Shown: positions 52,911 through 62,900 of the stretch, piece by piece
Layout: each line of letters begins with the position of its first letter
How positions within the stretch are numbered: the stretch's first letter is position 1
Assembly (NCBI GenBank): GCA_009919985.1
Contig: RGAX01000001.1
Coordinates: 1 to 64,000, forward strand
Reading direction: 5' to 3'
Length of the DNA: 64,000 bases
Source: Opitutaceae bacterium
GTDB lineage: Bacteria; Verrucomicrobiota; Verrucomicrobiia; Opitutales; Opitutaceae
Translations under genes and position numbers: made by a program
Notes under the pieces: model-generated
What the model saw: the letters and a program-made list of their open reading frames with translations, nothing else
Told to the model about the DNA's origin: nothing
Databases searched by the model: none

Positions 52911-54056
52911 ATGCCCGATCATTTCCAGTTATTAAAGACCGATACCGTCACTGCTGCTCGTCGGGGTCGCTTACGCACGCGGCATGGCACGATCGAGACG
53001 CCGATCTTTATGCCGGTCGGCACGCAGGGCACGGTGAAATCGCTCACGCCTGCGCATCTGCGCGAGATCGGTTCACAAATCATTCTTGGCAATACCTACC
53101 ATCTTAATCTGCGTCCGACCTCCGAGTTGATTCACGAGCTTGGTGGGTTGCATAAATTCATGGGCTGGGATGGCCCGATCCTCACAGATAGCGGCGGATT
53201 TCAGGTGTTTTCGTTGGCGAAGTTGCGCGACATCCGGGAAGATGGCGTAGCGTTTCAGTCGCACTTAGACGGTAAGAAACTTTTTCTCGGCCCCAAAGAG
53301 GTCATGGGGATTCAGCAAAATCTGGGCAGTGATATCGCGATGGTGATCGACGAGTGTCCGCCTTGGCCGTGCGAACGCGACGCGTGCGCGCAGGCGGTGG
53401 CGCGCAGTTATCGTTGGGCGCAGCAATGTAAACAAATCGCCACGGATAACGGTTTTCTCGGAGCGGGTCACCATGTGTTCGCGATTGTGCAGGGTTCCAC
53501 CTTCGACGATTTGCGCCGCGAGGCGGCGGAGTCTTTGGCGGCACTGGATTTTCCCGGCTACGCCGTGGGCGGGGTGAGCGTAGGCGAACCCGAACCGGAA
53601 ATGCTCAAACAAGTCGGGGCCACGACGCCGTTTATGCCGGCGGACAAGCCGCGCTACACCATGGGCCTCGGCACGCCACCGCAGCTGTTAAAGATGGTCG
53701 CGCTCGGCGTGGATATGTTTGATTGCGTGCTGCCAAGCCGAGTTGCGCGCAACGGCCTTGTATTCACCCCCGATGGTCCGATCAACCTGAAGAACGAAAA
53801 ATACCGCAGCGATCCACGGCCCATCGTCGAAGGTTTGGACAATTATACGTGTCGGAATTTCTCCCGCTCTTACCTGCGCCATCTTACGGTCGCAGGTGAA
53901 ATCTTAGCCTGTACGCTTTGCACACTGCACAATTTGCATTTTTATCTCGATCTCATGGCGCAGGCGCGGGCGCATATTGAAGCGGGTGATTACGCGACCT
54001 GGCATCTCGCTTGGGTGGCTCGCTACGAAGCGGGGGCGGCGGCGCGCGTGGCCTAA
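52911..54056 (+). CDS. tgt: tRNA-guanine transglycosylase with relocated zinc cysteines
   Basis: Exchanges guanine 34 for preQ1 in queuosine-tRNAs. Start at ATG 52911 gives 381 residues. Catalytic segments are canonical: LGNTYHLNLRP, LTDSGGFQVFSL, YAVGGVSVGEP, MGLGTPPQLLKMVALGVDMFDCVLPSR (with nucleophilic Asp). The zinc site is not: the usual CxCxxC reads LDNYTC, so L309 and N311 replace two cysteines and only C314 remains. The segment before the zinc histidine reads ACTLCTLHN and brings two new cysteines, C334 and C337, next to H340. A four-ligand site C314/C334/C337/H340 is therefore possible. Confidence 0.95.
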   Translation: MPDHFQLLKTDTVTAARRGRLRTRHGTIETPIFMPVGTQGTVKSLTPAHLREIGSQIILGNTYHLNLRPTSELIHELGGLHKFMGWDGPILTDSGGFQVFSLAKLRDIREDGVAFQSHLDGKKLFLGPKEVMGIQQNLGSDIAMVIDECPPWPCERDACAQAVARSYRWAQQCKQIATDNGFLGAGHHVFAIVQGSTFDDLRREAAESLAALDFPGYAVGGVSVGEPEPEMLKQVGATTPFMPADKPRYTMGLGTPPQLLKMVALGVDMFDCVLPSRVARNGLVFTPDGPINLKNEKYRSDPRPIVEGLDNYTCRNFSRSYLRHLTVAGEILACTLCTLHNLHFYLDLMAQARAHIEAGDYATWHLAWVARYEAGAAARVA

Positions 54057-54119
54057 GCTCCGCTCTCGCCTTACACGTTAGGTTGGTTTTGCTTTCGCTT
54101 AGAAACCCTACTTTTTCCC

Positions 54120-55046
54120 ATGCGTATTCTCGTCACCGGCGGCGCCGGCTTTCTCGGTTCCCATCTTTGTGATCGGCTCATCACCGAAGGTCATGAAGTG
54201 ACGGTGATCGACAATCTCTTCACCGGCCGAAAGCAGAATATCGCGCATCTGCTAGATCACCCGCGTTTCGAATTCGTGCGGCACGACGTGATTGATCCCT
54301 TTAAGTACGAGGTCGATCAAATCTACAATCTCGCCTGTCCGGCCTCGCCGCCGCACTACCAATATAATCCGATCAAGACGATTAAGACCTCGATTCTCGG
54401 TTCGATTAATTGCCTTGGCCTCGCCAAGCGCGTGAAAGCCCGCGTGTTTCAGGCCAGCACAAGCGAAGTTTACGGTGACCCGCACGTCCACCCGCAGCCC
54501 GAAAGCTACTGGGGCAACGTCAACCCCATCGGCAAACGCTCTTGCTACGACGAAGGCAAACGCTGCGCCGAGACGCTGTTCTTCGACTATCACCGCGAAC
54601 ACAAAGTCGATATCCGCGTTGTCCGCATTTTTAATACCTACGGCCCTCGCATGCACGAGTCCGATGGACGCGTTGTTTCCAATTTCATCGTTCAGGCCCT
54701 GCGCGGCGAGGATATCACAATTTACGGCGATGGGTCGCAGACGCGCTCATTTTGTTACGTCGATGATTTGATTGAGGGCTGGCTCCGCCTGATGGCTCAG
54801 ACCGAGACGGTCGGCCCGATGAATCTCGGCAATCCTAGCGAGTTCACGATGCTTCAACTTGCCGAGCTCACGCTTAAACTGGTCGGCGGCAAATCCAAGA
54901 TTGTGCACAAGCCGCTCCCATCCGACGACCCCAAGCAGCGCAGGCCCGACATTTCGCTCGCTCAAAAAGTCCTAAAGTGGGAACCCAAGGTGCCGCTTGA
55001 AGATGGCCTGCTACGCACCATCGCTTACTTTAAACCACGAGTTTGA
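54120..55046 (+). CDS. uxs: UDP-glucuronic acid decarboxylase (UDP-xylose synthase)
   Basis: NAD-dependent short-chain dehydrogenase-like enzyme making UDP-xylose from UDP-glucuronate for cell-surface polysaccharides. The 308 residues have TGGAGFLGSHL, NLACPASPPHYQYNPIKT, the STSEVYG serine and the YDEGKR catalytic Tyr/Lys, plus NTYGPRMHESDGRVVSNFI, all typical of UXS and not of UDP-glucose epimerase. Confidence 0.93.
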   Translation: MRILVTGGAGFLGSHLCDRLITEGHEVTVIDNLFTGRKQNIAHLLDHPRFEFVRHDVIDPFKYEVDQIYNLACPASPPHYQYNPIKTIKTSILGSINCLGLAKRVKARVFQASTSEVYGDPHVHPQPESYWGNVNPIGKRSCYDEGKRCAETLFFDYHREHKVDIRVVRIFNTYGPRMHESDGRVVSNFIVQALRGEDITIYGDGSQTRSFCYVDDLIEGWLRLMAQTETVGPMNLGNPSEFTMLQLAELTLKLVGGKSKIVHKPLPSDDPKQRRPDISLAQKVLKWEPKVPLEDGLLRTIAYFKPRV

Positions 55047-55227
55047 GTGGGATCGAAGGTGAGTTAGAACCTCCCGCTGGTTTGCTCCTGGGCGTGACAT
55101 CGCGGCACCGGTCGGCCTGCTGCTGCCCTCAAGCATGGGGTGCCCCCGCTGGTTATTTGCACTCAGGGAGCCGGATTATTTCTTCATTTGCCAAGCCCAT
55201 GGCTCGGGCTACGCTCACGCCCCCTTC

Positions 55228-58224
55228 ATGCTCTCGTTTTTATTTAAACGTTTCTCCGGCCGTCATTATCGTAAGTTTCTCGAAAAAAGCCGCCCCATCG
55301 TCGCGCGCATTAACGAGCTTGAGCTGAGCTACCAAGCCCTCACCGACGAGCAACTCCGCGCCAAGACCGACGAGTTCCGCGCCCGCATTGGCTCCGCCGC
55401 CGACAAATCCGCTGCGCTCGAGGCGATTCTGCCTGAGGCTTTTGCCACCGTCAAAAGCGCCGCCCGCCGTCTGAGCGGTCGCAAGGTCATCGTCTGCGAT
55501 CACGAGCTTACTTGGGACATGGTGCACTTCGATGTGCAGCTCATCGGCGGCATGGCCATCCACGAAGGAAAGATCGCCGAAATGGCCACCGGTGAAGGCA
55601 AAACCCTCGTCTCCACGCTCCCGCTTTATCTCAACGCTCTTACCGCGCGTAACACCCAGCTAGTCACGGTCAATGACTACCTCGCCCGTCGCGATTCCGA
55701 GTGGATGGGACACCTTTACAACTTTCTCGGTATCTCCGTGGGCTGCATCCAGCAGCAGATGTCGCCCGACCTCCGGCGCGAGATGTATGGCCGCGACATC
55801 ACTTACGGCACCGCCAGCGAATTTGGTTTCGATTACTTGCGCGACAACGGCATGGCCACGCGCAAAGAAGATCAGGTCCAACGCGACCACTGGTTCTGCA
55901 TCGTGGACGAAATCGACTCCATCCTCGTCGACGAAGCGCGCACGCCGCTCATCATTTCCGGCCCGGCACCGATCGAACGCGAACAACCGTTTACGCGCAT
56001 CAAGCCCCCCATCGACCGGCTCGTTAACGACCAGACCCGCCTCTGTAATCGCTTCGTCTCCGATGCGATGGCTCTGCTCGAAAAAACCGCGCCCACTCCT
56101 GAGGAGCGTGACACCGCCGCCCGTAAGATGCTGCAGGTGAAAATGGGTAACCCTAACAACAAGCAGCTCCTTCGTCTCCTCGAGACGCCCGACTGGCGCA
56201 AGCTCCTCGATAAGGTTGAGACCGATCTTAATTCCGACCTCAATAAAGACGAGCTTTACCGCCTCAAGGAAGACCTTCTCTACGTCGTCGACGAGCGCCA
56301 ACATCAAGCCGACCTGACCGAAATCGGCCGCAAGCAGCTACGTCCCGATAACGCCGACGCGTTCGTCTTGCCTGACCTCGCCACGGAATTCTCTGACATC
56401 GAGAAAGACACCGCCTCGACCCCTGAGCAACGCGAAGCCAAGAAACTCGCCGCGCAAAACCACTACGCTGAAATCTCCGAGGAGATTCACGCCATTTCCC
56501 AGCTCCTTCGCGCCTATTCCCTCTACGAGCGTGACGTCGAATACGTTGTTCAAGAAGGCAAGGTCATGATCGTCGATGAAAATACCGGCCGCGTTATGCC
56601 CGGTCGCCGTTGGTCTGACGGACTTCATCAGGCTGTCGAGGCCAAGGAAGGTGTCATGATCGAGCGCGAGACGCGCACCTACGCCACGATCACGATTCAA
56701 AATTATTTCCGCATGTATGAGAAACTCGCGGGCATGACCGGCACTGCCGAGACCGAAGCCACCGAGTTCCAAGACATCTACCGCCTCGCCGTCCAAGTCA
56801 TCCCGACAAATCGGCCATGCATCCGCGTTGATCGCAACGACTCCATTTTTAAAACTCGGCGAGATAAGTTTAACGCGGTCGTCAAAGAAATCGAAGCCGC
56901 CAACAAGCGCGGCCAGCCCGTCCTTGTCGGCACCGTCAGCGTCGAATCATCCGAGGTGCTTTCCCGCATGTTGAAACGCGCCGGTGTGATTCACGCCGTC
57001 CTTAACGCCAAGTTCCACCAGCAAGAAGCCGAAATTGTATCCCGTGCGGGCCAGCGCAGTGCCGTCACCATCGCCACCAATATGGCCGGACGCGGTACTG
57101 ACATTAAGCTCGGTGAAGGCGTCCGCGAACTCGGCGGCCTCATGGTGATCGGCACTGAGCGCCACCAATCCCGCCGCATCGACCGCCAGTTGCGCGGCCG
57201 TTGCTCGCGTCAGGGCGACCCCGGCCTCACGAAGTTTTTCCTCTCGCTCGAAGACGAGTTGATGCGCCTTTTCCTCCAAGGCAATCTCGCCTCGCGCCTC
57301 ATGGAAGGCTCGATGAAGGAAGGCGAAGAACTTGAGCACCCGTGGCTTAACCGCTCGATCGAGAGCGCGCAGAAAAAGGTCGAGCAACAGAATTTTTCGG
57401 TTCGTAAACGCCTACTGCAATACGACGACGTGCTCAACCAGCAGCGCGAAGTCATTTACGGCATTCGCAACGCCGCCATCCACTCCGAGCGCCCGAAAGA
57501 GATCATCTTTGAGCAAGTCGGCGAAGAAATCATTTCGCGCCTCGCGGTCGCCGGTTTCGGCGAAAAAGGCGGCGCCACCGTCTCCGGCATCGAAAGCCTC
57601 GTTGGTTGGCTCAACACCCATTTCCCAATCAGCGTCAGCGCCGCCGAACTCACAGGCAACGACCCCGAGGCGCTCAGCGCCAAGCTCGTCGAGCGCGTGA
57701 AACAAGCCTACGCGGTCAAAGAATCCGTGGAGGTGCCCGATGCGCTCGGTGCGCTCGAGCGCTACGTTGTCATCAACGCCATCGATCACCACTGGCAGGA
57801 ACATCTCACCGAGATGGAAAACCTCCGCCAGTCCGTCGGCCTGCGCAGCTACGGCCAGAAAGACCCGCTCGTGGAATACAAGAGCGAGGCCTACAAATAT
57901 TTCGAGGAGCTTATGACCAACGTGCGGCTCCAGATCTGCACCGGACTCTTCCGCAGCGCGTCTAACATCGAGAGTTTTGAAAACATGCTCTCGCTTCTGA
58001 GTCGTACCGCCCGCGCCGTCGGACCCGCCGATGCGCCCGCGACGCCACGCTTGGAAACGAGTACCACGGTCAACGGTGGCGGCACCTCCGAAGGCGCCCC
58101 GGACGCAGCTCCCGAAATCCAGTTGCCCAAAGTCACGATCCGCCGCGAGACGCCGAAAGTCGGCCGCAACGATCCGTGCCCCTGTGGCAGCGGGAAAAAG
58201 TTCAAAGCCTGTCACGGCGCGTGA
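55228..58224 (+). CDS. secA: Preprotein translocase ATPase SecA
   Basis: Motor of Sec protein export. Start chosen at ATG 55228 (MLSFLFKRFSGRHYRKFLEK), giving 998 residues. Walker A ATGEGKT (120-126), the Walker B region VDEIDSILVDEARTPLI, the helicase second half (NMAGRGTDIKLGEGV, GTERHQSRRIDRQLRGR) and the C-terminal zinc motif DPCPCGSGKKFKACHG are present. The region before residue 300 contains an insertion-like stretch (KDELYRLKEDLLYVVDERQH) common in Verrucomicrobia and Bacteroidetes. The lnt start overlaps its stop. Confidence 0.97.
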   Translation: MLSFLFKRFSGRHYRKFLEKSRPIVARINELELSYQALTDEQLRAKTDEFRARIGSAADKSAALEAILPEAFATVKSAARRLSGRKVIVCDHELTWDMVHFDVQLIGGMAIHEGKIAEMATGEGKTLVSTLPLYLNALTARNTQLVTVNDYLARRDSEWMGHLYNFLGISVGCIQQQMSPDLRREMYGRDITYGTASEFGFDYLRDNGMATRKEDQVQRDHWFCIVDEIDSILVDEARTPLIISGPAPIEREQPFTRIKPPIDRLVNDQTRLCNRFVSDAMALLEKTAPTPEERDTAARKMLQVKMGNPNNKQLLRLLETPDWRKLLDKVETDLNSDLNKDELYRLKEDLLYVVDERQHQADLTEIGRKQLRPDNADAFVLPDLATEFSDIEKDTASTPEQREAKKLAAQNHYAEISEEIHAISQLLRAYSLYERDVEYVVQEGKVMIVDENTGRVMPGRRWSDGLHQAVEAKEGVMIERETRTYATITIQNYFRMYEKLAGMTGTAETEATEFQDIYRLAVQVIPTNRPCIRVDRNDSIFKTRRDKFNAVVKEIEAANKRGQPVLVGTVSVESSEVLSRMLKRAGVIHAVLNAKFHQQEAEIVSRAGQRSAVTIATNMAGRGTDIKLGEGVRELGGLMVIGTERHQSRRIDRQLRGRCSRQGDPGLTKFFLSLEDELMRLFLQGNLASRLMEGSMKEGEELEHPWLNRSIESAQKKVEQQNFSVRKRLLQYDDVLNQQREVIYGIRNAAIHSERPKEIIFEQVGEEIISRLAVAGFGEKGGATVSGIESLVGWLNTHFPISVSAAELTGNDPEALSAKLVERVKQAYAVKESVEVPDALGALERYVVINAIDHHWQEHLTEMENLRQSVGLRSYGQKDPLVEYKSEAYKYFEELMTNVRLQICTGLFRSASNIESFENMLSLLSRTARAVGPADAPATPRLETSTTVNGGGTSEGAPDAAPEIQLPKVTIRRETPKVGRNDPCPCGSGKKFKACHGA

Positions 58225-59870
58225 GTCCGGCTGAGACAACGCCCGAGCTCGATCCTTACTCGCCCCAACCCTCGTTTTGGCGCGATCAGGCCGATTACGT
58301 GACGGCGACGATCGTCTTCGTGTTCAGCGTGGCTCTCACGGTGTTGGCGTTTCCGCCGTACTCGACGCCGGAGCTCGCCTACGCGTGCCTCGTGCCCGGT
58401 TTGTTTTGGGCTTATCGCCGGCCGCCCTTTAAACTTTATGCCGGCACGATGTTAGCCGCGCAGGCGGTGGCTTGGACGATCTTGCTTGGTTGGCTGCACC
58501 ACGTGACGTGGGGGGGGCTTTTTTTGCTCGGGCCGTTTATCGGTGCTTGGGTGGGCGCGTGGTTCCTCGCTGCATGGTGGGCGTTGCCGCGCATGATGGG
58601 ACGCAAGACACCCGTGCGCATGATGGTGTTACTCGGGCTCGCGGGTTTATGGTGCATTAACGAGTGGCTACGCACATTTGTGCTCGGTGGTTTTCCGTGG
58701 CTGCCGCTCGCGGCGAGCCAATGGGAACGCGTGAGCGTCTTGCAGCTAGCGGCCTACACGGGGCAGGGTGGGGTGGCGTTTGTGCTCGTCTCCATGAATC
58801 TCGGTTTCGCGGCCTATGCGCACCGCTTGTTTTGCGAGGGCGTCTCGGGTCTTAACAAGCGTAGCCAAGAATTTTTTCTCGCGGTCTTTTTGCTCTTCGT
58901 GGCGTTAAGCGTGCACGTGCAGGAGACGTTTAACCGTGCGCCATATTACTCGACGCTGGGGCGGGTTGCTTTTGTGCAACCATACGTACCACAAGAGGTT
59001 AAATGGGATCCGACGAAGGCGCCAGGTATCATTGCGACGCTAGAAAAAACCACCCTCGCCGCGGCGGCGACCAAGCCCGATCTCATACTTTGGCCTGAGG
59101 CTGTAACGCCGTGGGCCGTGCGAGGTGATTCCAATGTGCGCGACTTCACGGAGTCTCTGGTTAAGCGCGCGGGGTCTTCCTTGTTACTGGGCTCCATCGC
59201 GATTGAGGATCTAGGCCGGCCCGAGGAGCGTTGGCTCAATGGCGCGTTTCTCGTTACGCCCGAGGCCGGGTTGCAACCAACCTACTACGCGAAACGTAAA
59301 CTCGTCCCCTTCGGTGAATTCGTGCCGTTTCGCCCTGTCCTGGGCTGGCTCAAGAAATTTGTGCCGATCGGCGATGATTTTGCGCGCGGCACGGAGGCCT
59401 CTTCTTTGCTGGTGCCCATGCGCGGAGAGTCAGTCGCCTTTGGTGCGTTGATTTGCTACGAGGATATTTTCCCCTCACTGGCGCGGGCGAGCGTTCTCTC
59501 TGGCGCTGATGTTCTGACGGTTGTCACCAATAACGGCTGGTTCGGCGAAGGTGGTGCGACGTATCAACACGCTGCGCATTCGGTTTTGCGGGCGGTGGAA
59601 AATCGCCGCCCTGTGCTGCGCTGTGGCAATGGGGGCTGGAGTGGTTGGATCGATGAATTTGGCAACGCGCGTTTCACCATGCGCGAGGAGAACGGAAATA
59701 TTTATTTCCGCGGCGCCCAAGTTGCAACGATCGCGCGCGACTCACGCTGGATCGGGCGCACGAGTTTTTATACCAGGCACGGAGATTGGTTTGTCCTGCT
59801 GAGTTTGGCGCTGGCAGCGTCGGCTTATTTTTTACTTTCGAATCACACTCCGGCACGATCAAGGCGTTGA
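58221..59870 (+). CDS. lnt: Apolipoprotein N-acyltransferase
   Basis: Adds the third acyl chain to lipoproteins in the inner membrane. Start taken as GTG 58221, overlapping the secA stop in GTGA, which gives 549 residues. Six or so membrane helices precede a nitrilase domain with the full triad E293 (LWPEAV), K358 (YYAKRKLVPFGEFVP) and C412 (LICYEDIFP). A final helix (LLSLALAASAYFLLS) closes the protein. It matures lipoproteins exported through SecA/SecY. Confidence 0.95.
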   Translation: MSPAETTPELDPYSPQPSFWRDQADYVTATIVFVFSVALTVLAFPPYSTPELAYACLVPGLFWAYRRPPFKLYAGTMLAAQAVAWTILLGWLHHVTWGGLFLLGPFIGAWVGAWFLAAWWALPRMMGRKTPVRMMVLLGLAGLWCINEWLRTFVLGGFPWLPLAASQWERVSVLQLAAYTGQGGVAFVLVSMNLGFAAYAHRLFCEGVSGLNKRSQEFFLAVFLLFVALSVHVQETFNRAPYYSTLGRVAFVQPYVPQEVKWDPTKAPGIIATLEKTTLAAAATKPDLILWPEAVTPWAVRGDSNVRDFTESLVKRAGSSLLLGSIAIEDLGRPEERWLNGAFLVTPEAGLQPTYYAKRKLVPFGEFVPFRPVLGWLKKFVPIGDDFARGTEASSLLVPMRGESVAFGALICYEDIFPSLARASVLSGADVLTVVTNNGWFGEGGATYQHAAHSVLRAVENRRPVLRCGNGGWSGWIDEFGNARFTMREENGNIYFRGAQVATIARDSRWIGRTSFYTRHGDWFVLLSLALAASAYFLLSNHTPARSRR

Positions 59871-59979
59871 TTCTTCGGACTGTCCGTTGGGCCGCGCTTT
59901 GCGTCGGCGGTTCGGATTTCCGCCCCTGTATATGCCACCGTTATTTAACCCGGCGGATGGCTTAGTCCCAGTAAACCCT

Positions 59980-62900
59980 ATGCAACGTCCCTTCGTCTCC
60001 GCGTCCCATCGTATCGCGACTACGCTTCTAGCCCTCGCGTGTGTGCTCGCCGGTCTTGTTGTCAGCGTGTACGCCCAGTCCACTGCTGAAACTGCCGAGA
60101 TCGCCGCGCGCACTGCCGCCGCTAAAGCGGCTGCCGCCAAAACCCCCGATCTTTCGAAAGACGGCGCGGTAGTGCTTACGCCGTTTCAGGTTAATTCGAC
60201 AAAGGATTCGGGTTACTTCGCGGAAAACACTCTCGCCGGTTCTCGCCTCAACACCAACTTGGCCGATCTCGCCGCTTCGATCACCGTCGTCACCAAGCAG
60301 CAGATGGACGATACCGCAGCCTTGGACATCAACGACGTGTTTAAATACGAAGCCAGCACGGAAGGTTCTAGCTCCTACACCCCGTCGATCACCGATCGCG
60401 GAACGGCCAAGGACTCCATCGCTGGTTACAGCTTCGGCAACAACGGTGACTCCTCCACCAACGCCCAAGCCAATCGTGTCCGCGGCATGGCGGCTCCCGA
60501 TGCGGCTATTAATAATTTTCCCACGAATAACCGCATCCCTTTCGATTCTTACAATACCCAGTCAGTTGAAATCACTCGCGGGCCTAACTCCCTTCTTTTC
60601 GGTCTCGGTACGCCCGCGGGCATCGTAAATCAGACCTCCGCTCAAGCGGTGCTGAATCGTAATAACAACCAGGTGGTGATGCGCACCGATCACTACGGCT
60701 CCTTCCGCACGTCGCTCACGATGAACCGCTCCTTGCTCAAGGACAAACTCGCCGTCTACGGGGCCTTCCTTTATAACAACCAACAATTTCAGCGCAAACC
60801 CTCGCGTGATCTGACCCGTCGCCAATACGGCGCGCTCACCTACAAGCCATTCAGTAAAACCGTCATTCGCGGCTTTGCGGAAAACTATCAAAATAACGCC
60901 AACCGTCCCAACTCGCTCACGCCGCGTGATTTTGTCACCCCTTGGTTTGCCGCCGGACGCCCGGTTTACGATCCGACCACCCGCATGATCACCGTGCTCG
61001 ACACGAACCGCGTCGTCGGCCCGTACGTCTCCAATATTAACTCACCCGGCTACAACGCCGCCGTGAACACCATCCTCGGTTCCGGCGCCCCGAGCACCAT
61101 CACCTCGCCGCAATTTGTCCCCGGCATTCAGTTCGATGATACCTCACGCCCGCTACGCCTGATCGACGGGGGTCAGTCCATCGCCTACTTCCAGCGCAAC
61201 CCTGTCCTCTACGCGCCCGCTCAGACCAATCCTGCGACCGCGACCCCCACGCCTGCTTCCCTCGGCTGGGTCACCGGCGACTCCCGTTACTTGATGCTCG
61301 ATCGTCAGTGGTCCTCCTCGGTCAATTTGCCGATCCCGACTGCACTCATTAACGGCAAAACTTACACCTACGGCAGCTATCAGATCCCGGGCGTCACCAA
61401 CAAATCGATCTACGACTGGACTAAATACAATCACCTCCAGACCAACTTCGCCAAAGTCCGCGCTTCCAATTATAACTTGGAGCTCGAGCAACAAATTCTC
61501 CCCGACCTATTCTTCAGCGCCGGCTGGCTCCGACAAGACGTCGAGAGCGTGGAAAACTACACGATGAATCAGCTCACCGGTGCCACCATCCAGGTCGATA
61601 CGAATCAAAAACTCGTCGACGGAACCCCCAATCGCTATTTCGGCCTCCCGTTTGTCTCTGAAGGCGTAGGCGGCGGTATCGACACGTTCTATACGCCTCA
61701 GACCGATGACAACTACCGCGCTATGCTCGCCTACGACTTGGACATGACCAAGCGCAACGGCCTGCTCAAGTGGCTCGGCCACCATCGCCTCCTCGGTCTC
61801 TGGTCGCAGCAAAACGTCGACCGCGCCGTCGAGCGTTGGCGCAACGGCTTTGTTGGCGGCGACGCTGACGGCACCCTGCGCTACGTGCCCAATCTGACCA
61901 TCCCAGGCCGCGATTTAGCCACCGCAACCTCGCTCATGCGTAAATACTACATGGCCAGCCCCGGCGGCGCTCAAGGCGTCTCCACTCACTCGGCCGGTTT
62001 CTATGGCAACCAAGGCTGGAACACTCCCGCGACCTCACAAATCCAAGTCTATAACTACAACACCGGCCAATTCCAGAACGACACGGTCGTCGAACAATCC
62101 ACCTTCTCGAGCGCTGGCAGTTTTCGTACCCGCCGCGAGGTCAAGAGCTGGACGCTCGCCGCCCAAAGCTACCTCTGGGAAGACCGCCTCATCGCCACCC
62201 TCGGTTTCCGTCACGACGATTACCGCGCCCGCATCACCTCGCCCGGCGCTCTAACCGACGTCAAGGGCAAGGTCACCGAAGTCGCCCTCACCAACGCCCA
62301 ACTCTTCAACAACGGCGTCGCCGGTATCATTAACCACGATCTTGTCATGAGCCGCTGGGGCCGCTGGGACGAACTCCAAGGCGACACCAAAACCGTCGGC
62401 GCCGCCTTCCGCCCGCTCAAAAACCAAGGGTTTATTCGTCGTATGGTCGGCGAAGACACGCTCGCCTCCGAGCTCCTCCAAAGCCTGACGTTTTATTATA
62501 ATAAATCCGACAACTTCAACCCGCCCGCCACCTATCAAACGGACTATTTCTTTAAACCCCTGCCGAAACCCACCGGCTCCGGTCAAGACGGCGGCATCGG
62601 CTTCAATCTCTTCCGCAACAAACTCGTGGTTCGCCTTAATTGGTACGAAAACCAAAGCCAGAACGAGCGTACTGGTGCCGCGGGTACGTTACTCACCCGT
62701 CTGGCTTATTCGGATACGACCACTGGTCTCGCTTGGGCCAGTGCTGTGCAACGCATCCGCAACGGCGTCGCCGGTGGTCGCTCAATCAATGACATCATCG
62801 CGGTTTCGAACTGGAACTCTGACACGGTCAACCCCGTCAACGATCCGACCAACCAGCAGAAAATCTACGACCTGATCAAACTACCGCTCAATTATTACAG

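Noticed and set aside
52337..53107. Plus-strand frame opposite trpG/pabA (256 codons)
   Set aside because: Shadow of the amidotransferase gene, whose motifs on the minus strand are unmistakable.
55135..55227. In-frame N-terminal extension of SecA starting MGCPRWLF
   Set aside because: SecA proteins start at the equivalent of MLSFLFKRF; the extension has Cys/Trp/His-rich residues and poor coding texture. The leader has a ten-base direct repeat CCCGCTGGTT (55073 and 55145), but no secM-like arrest peptide could be recognised.
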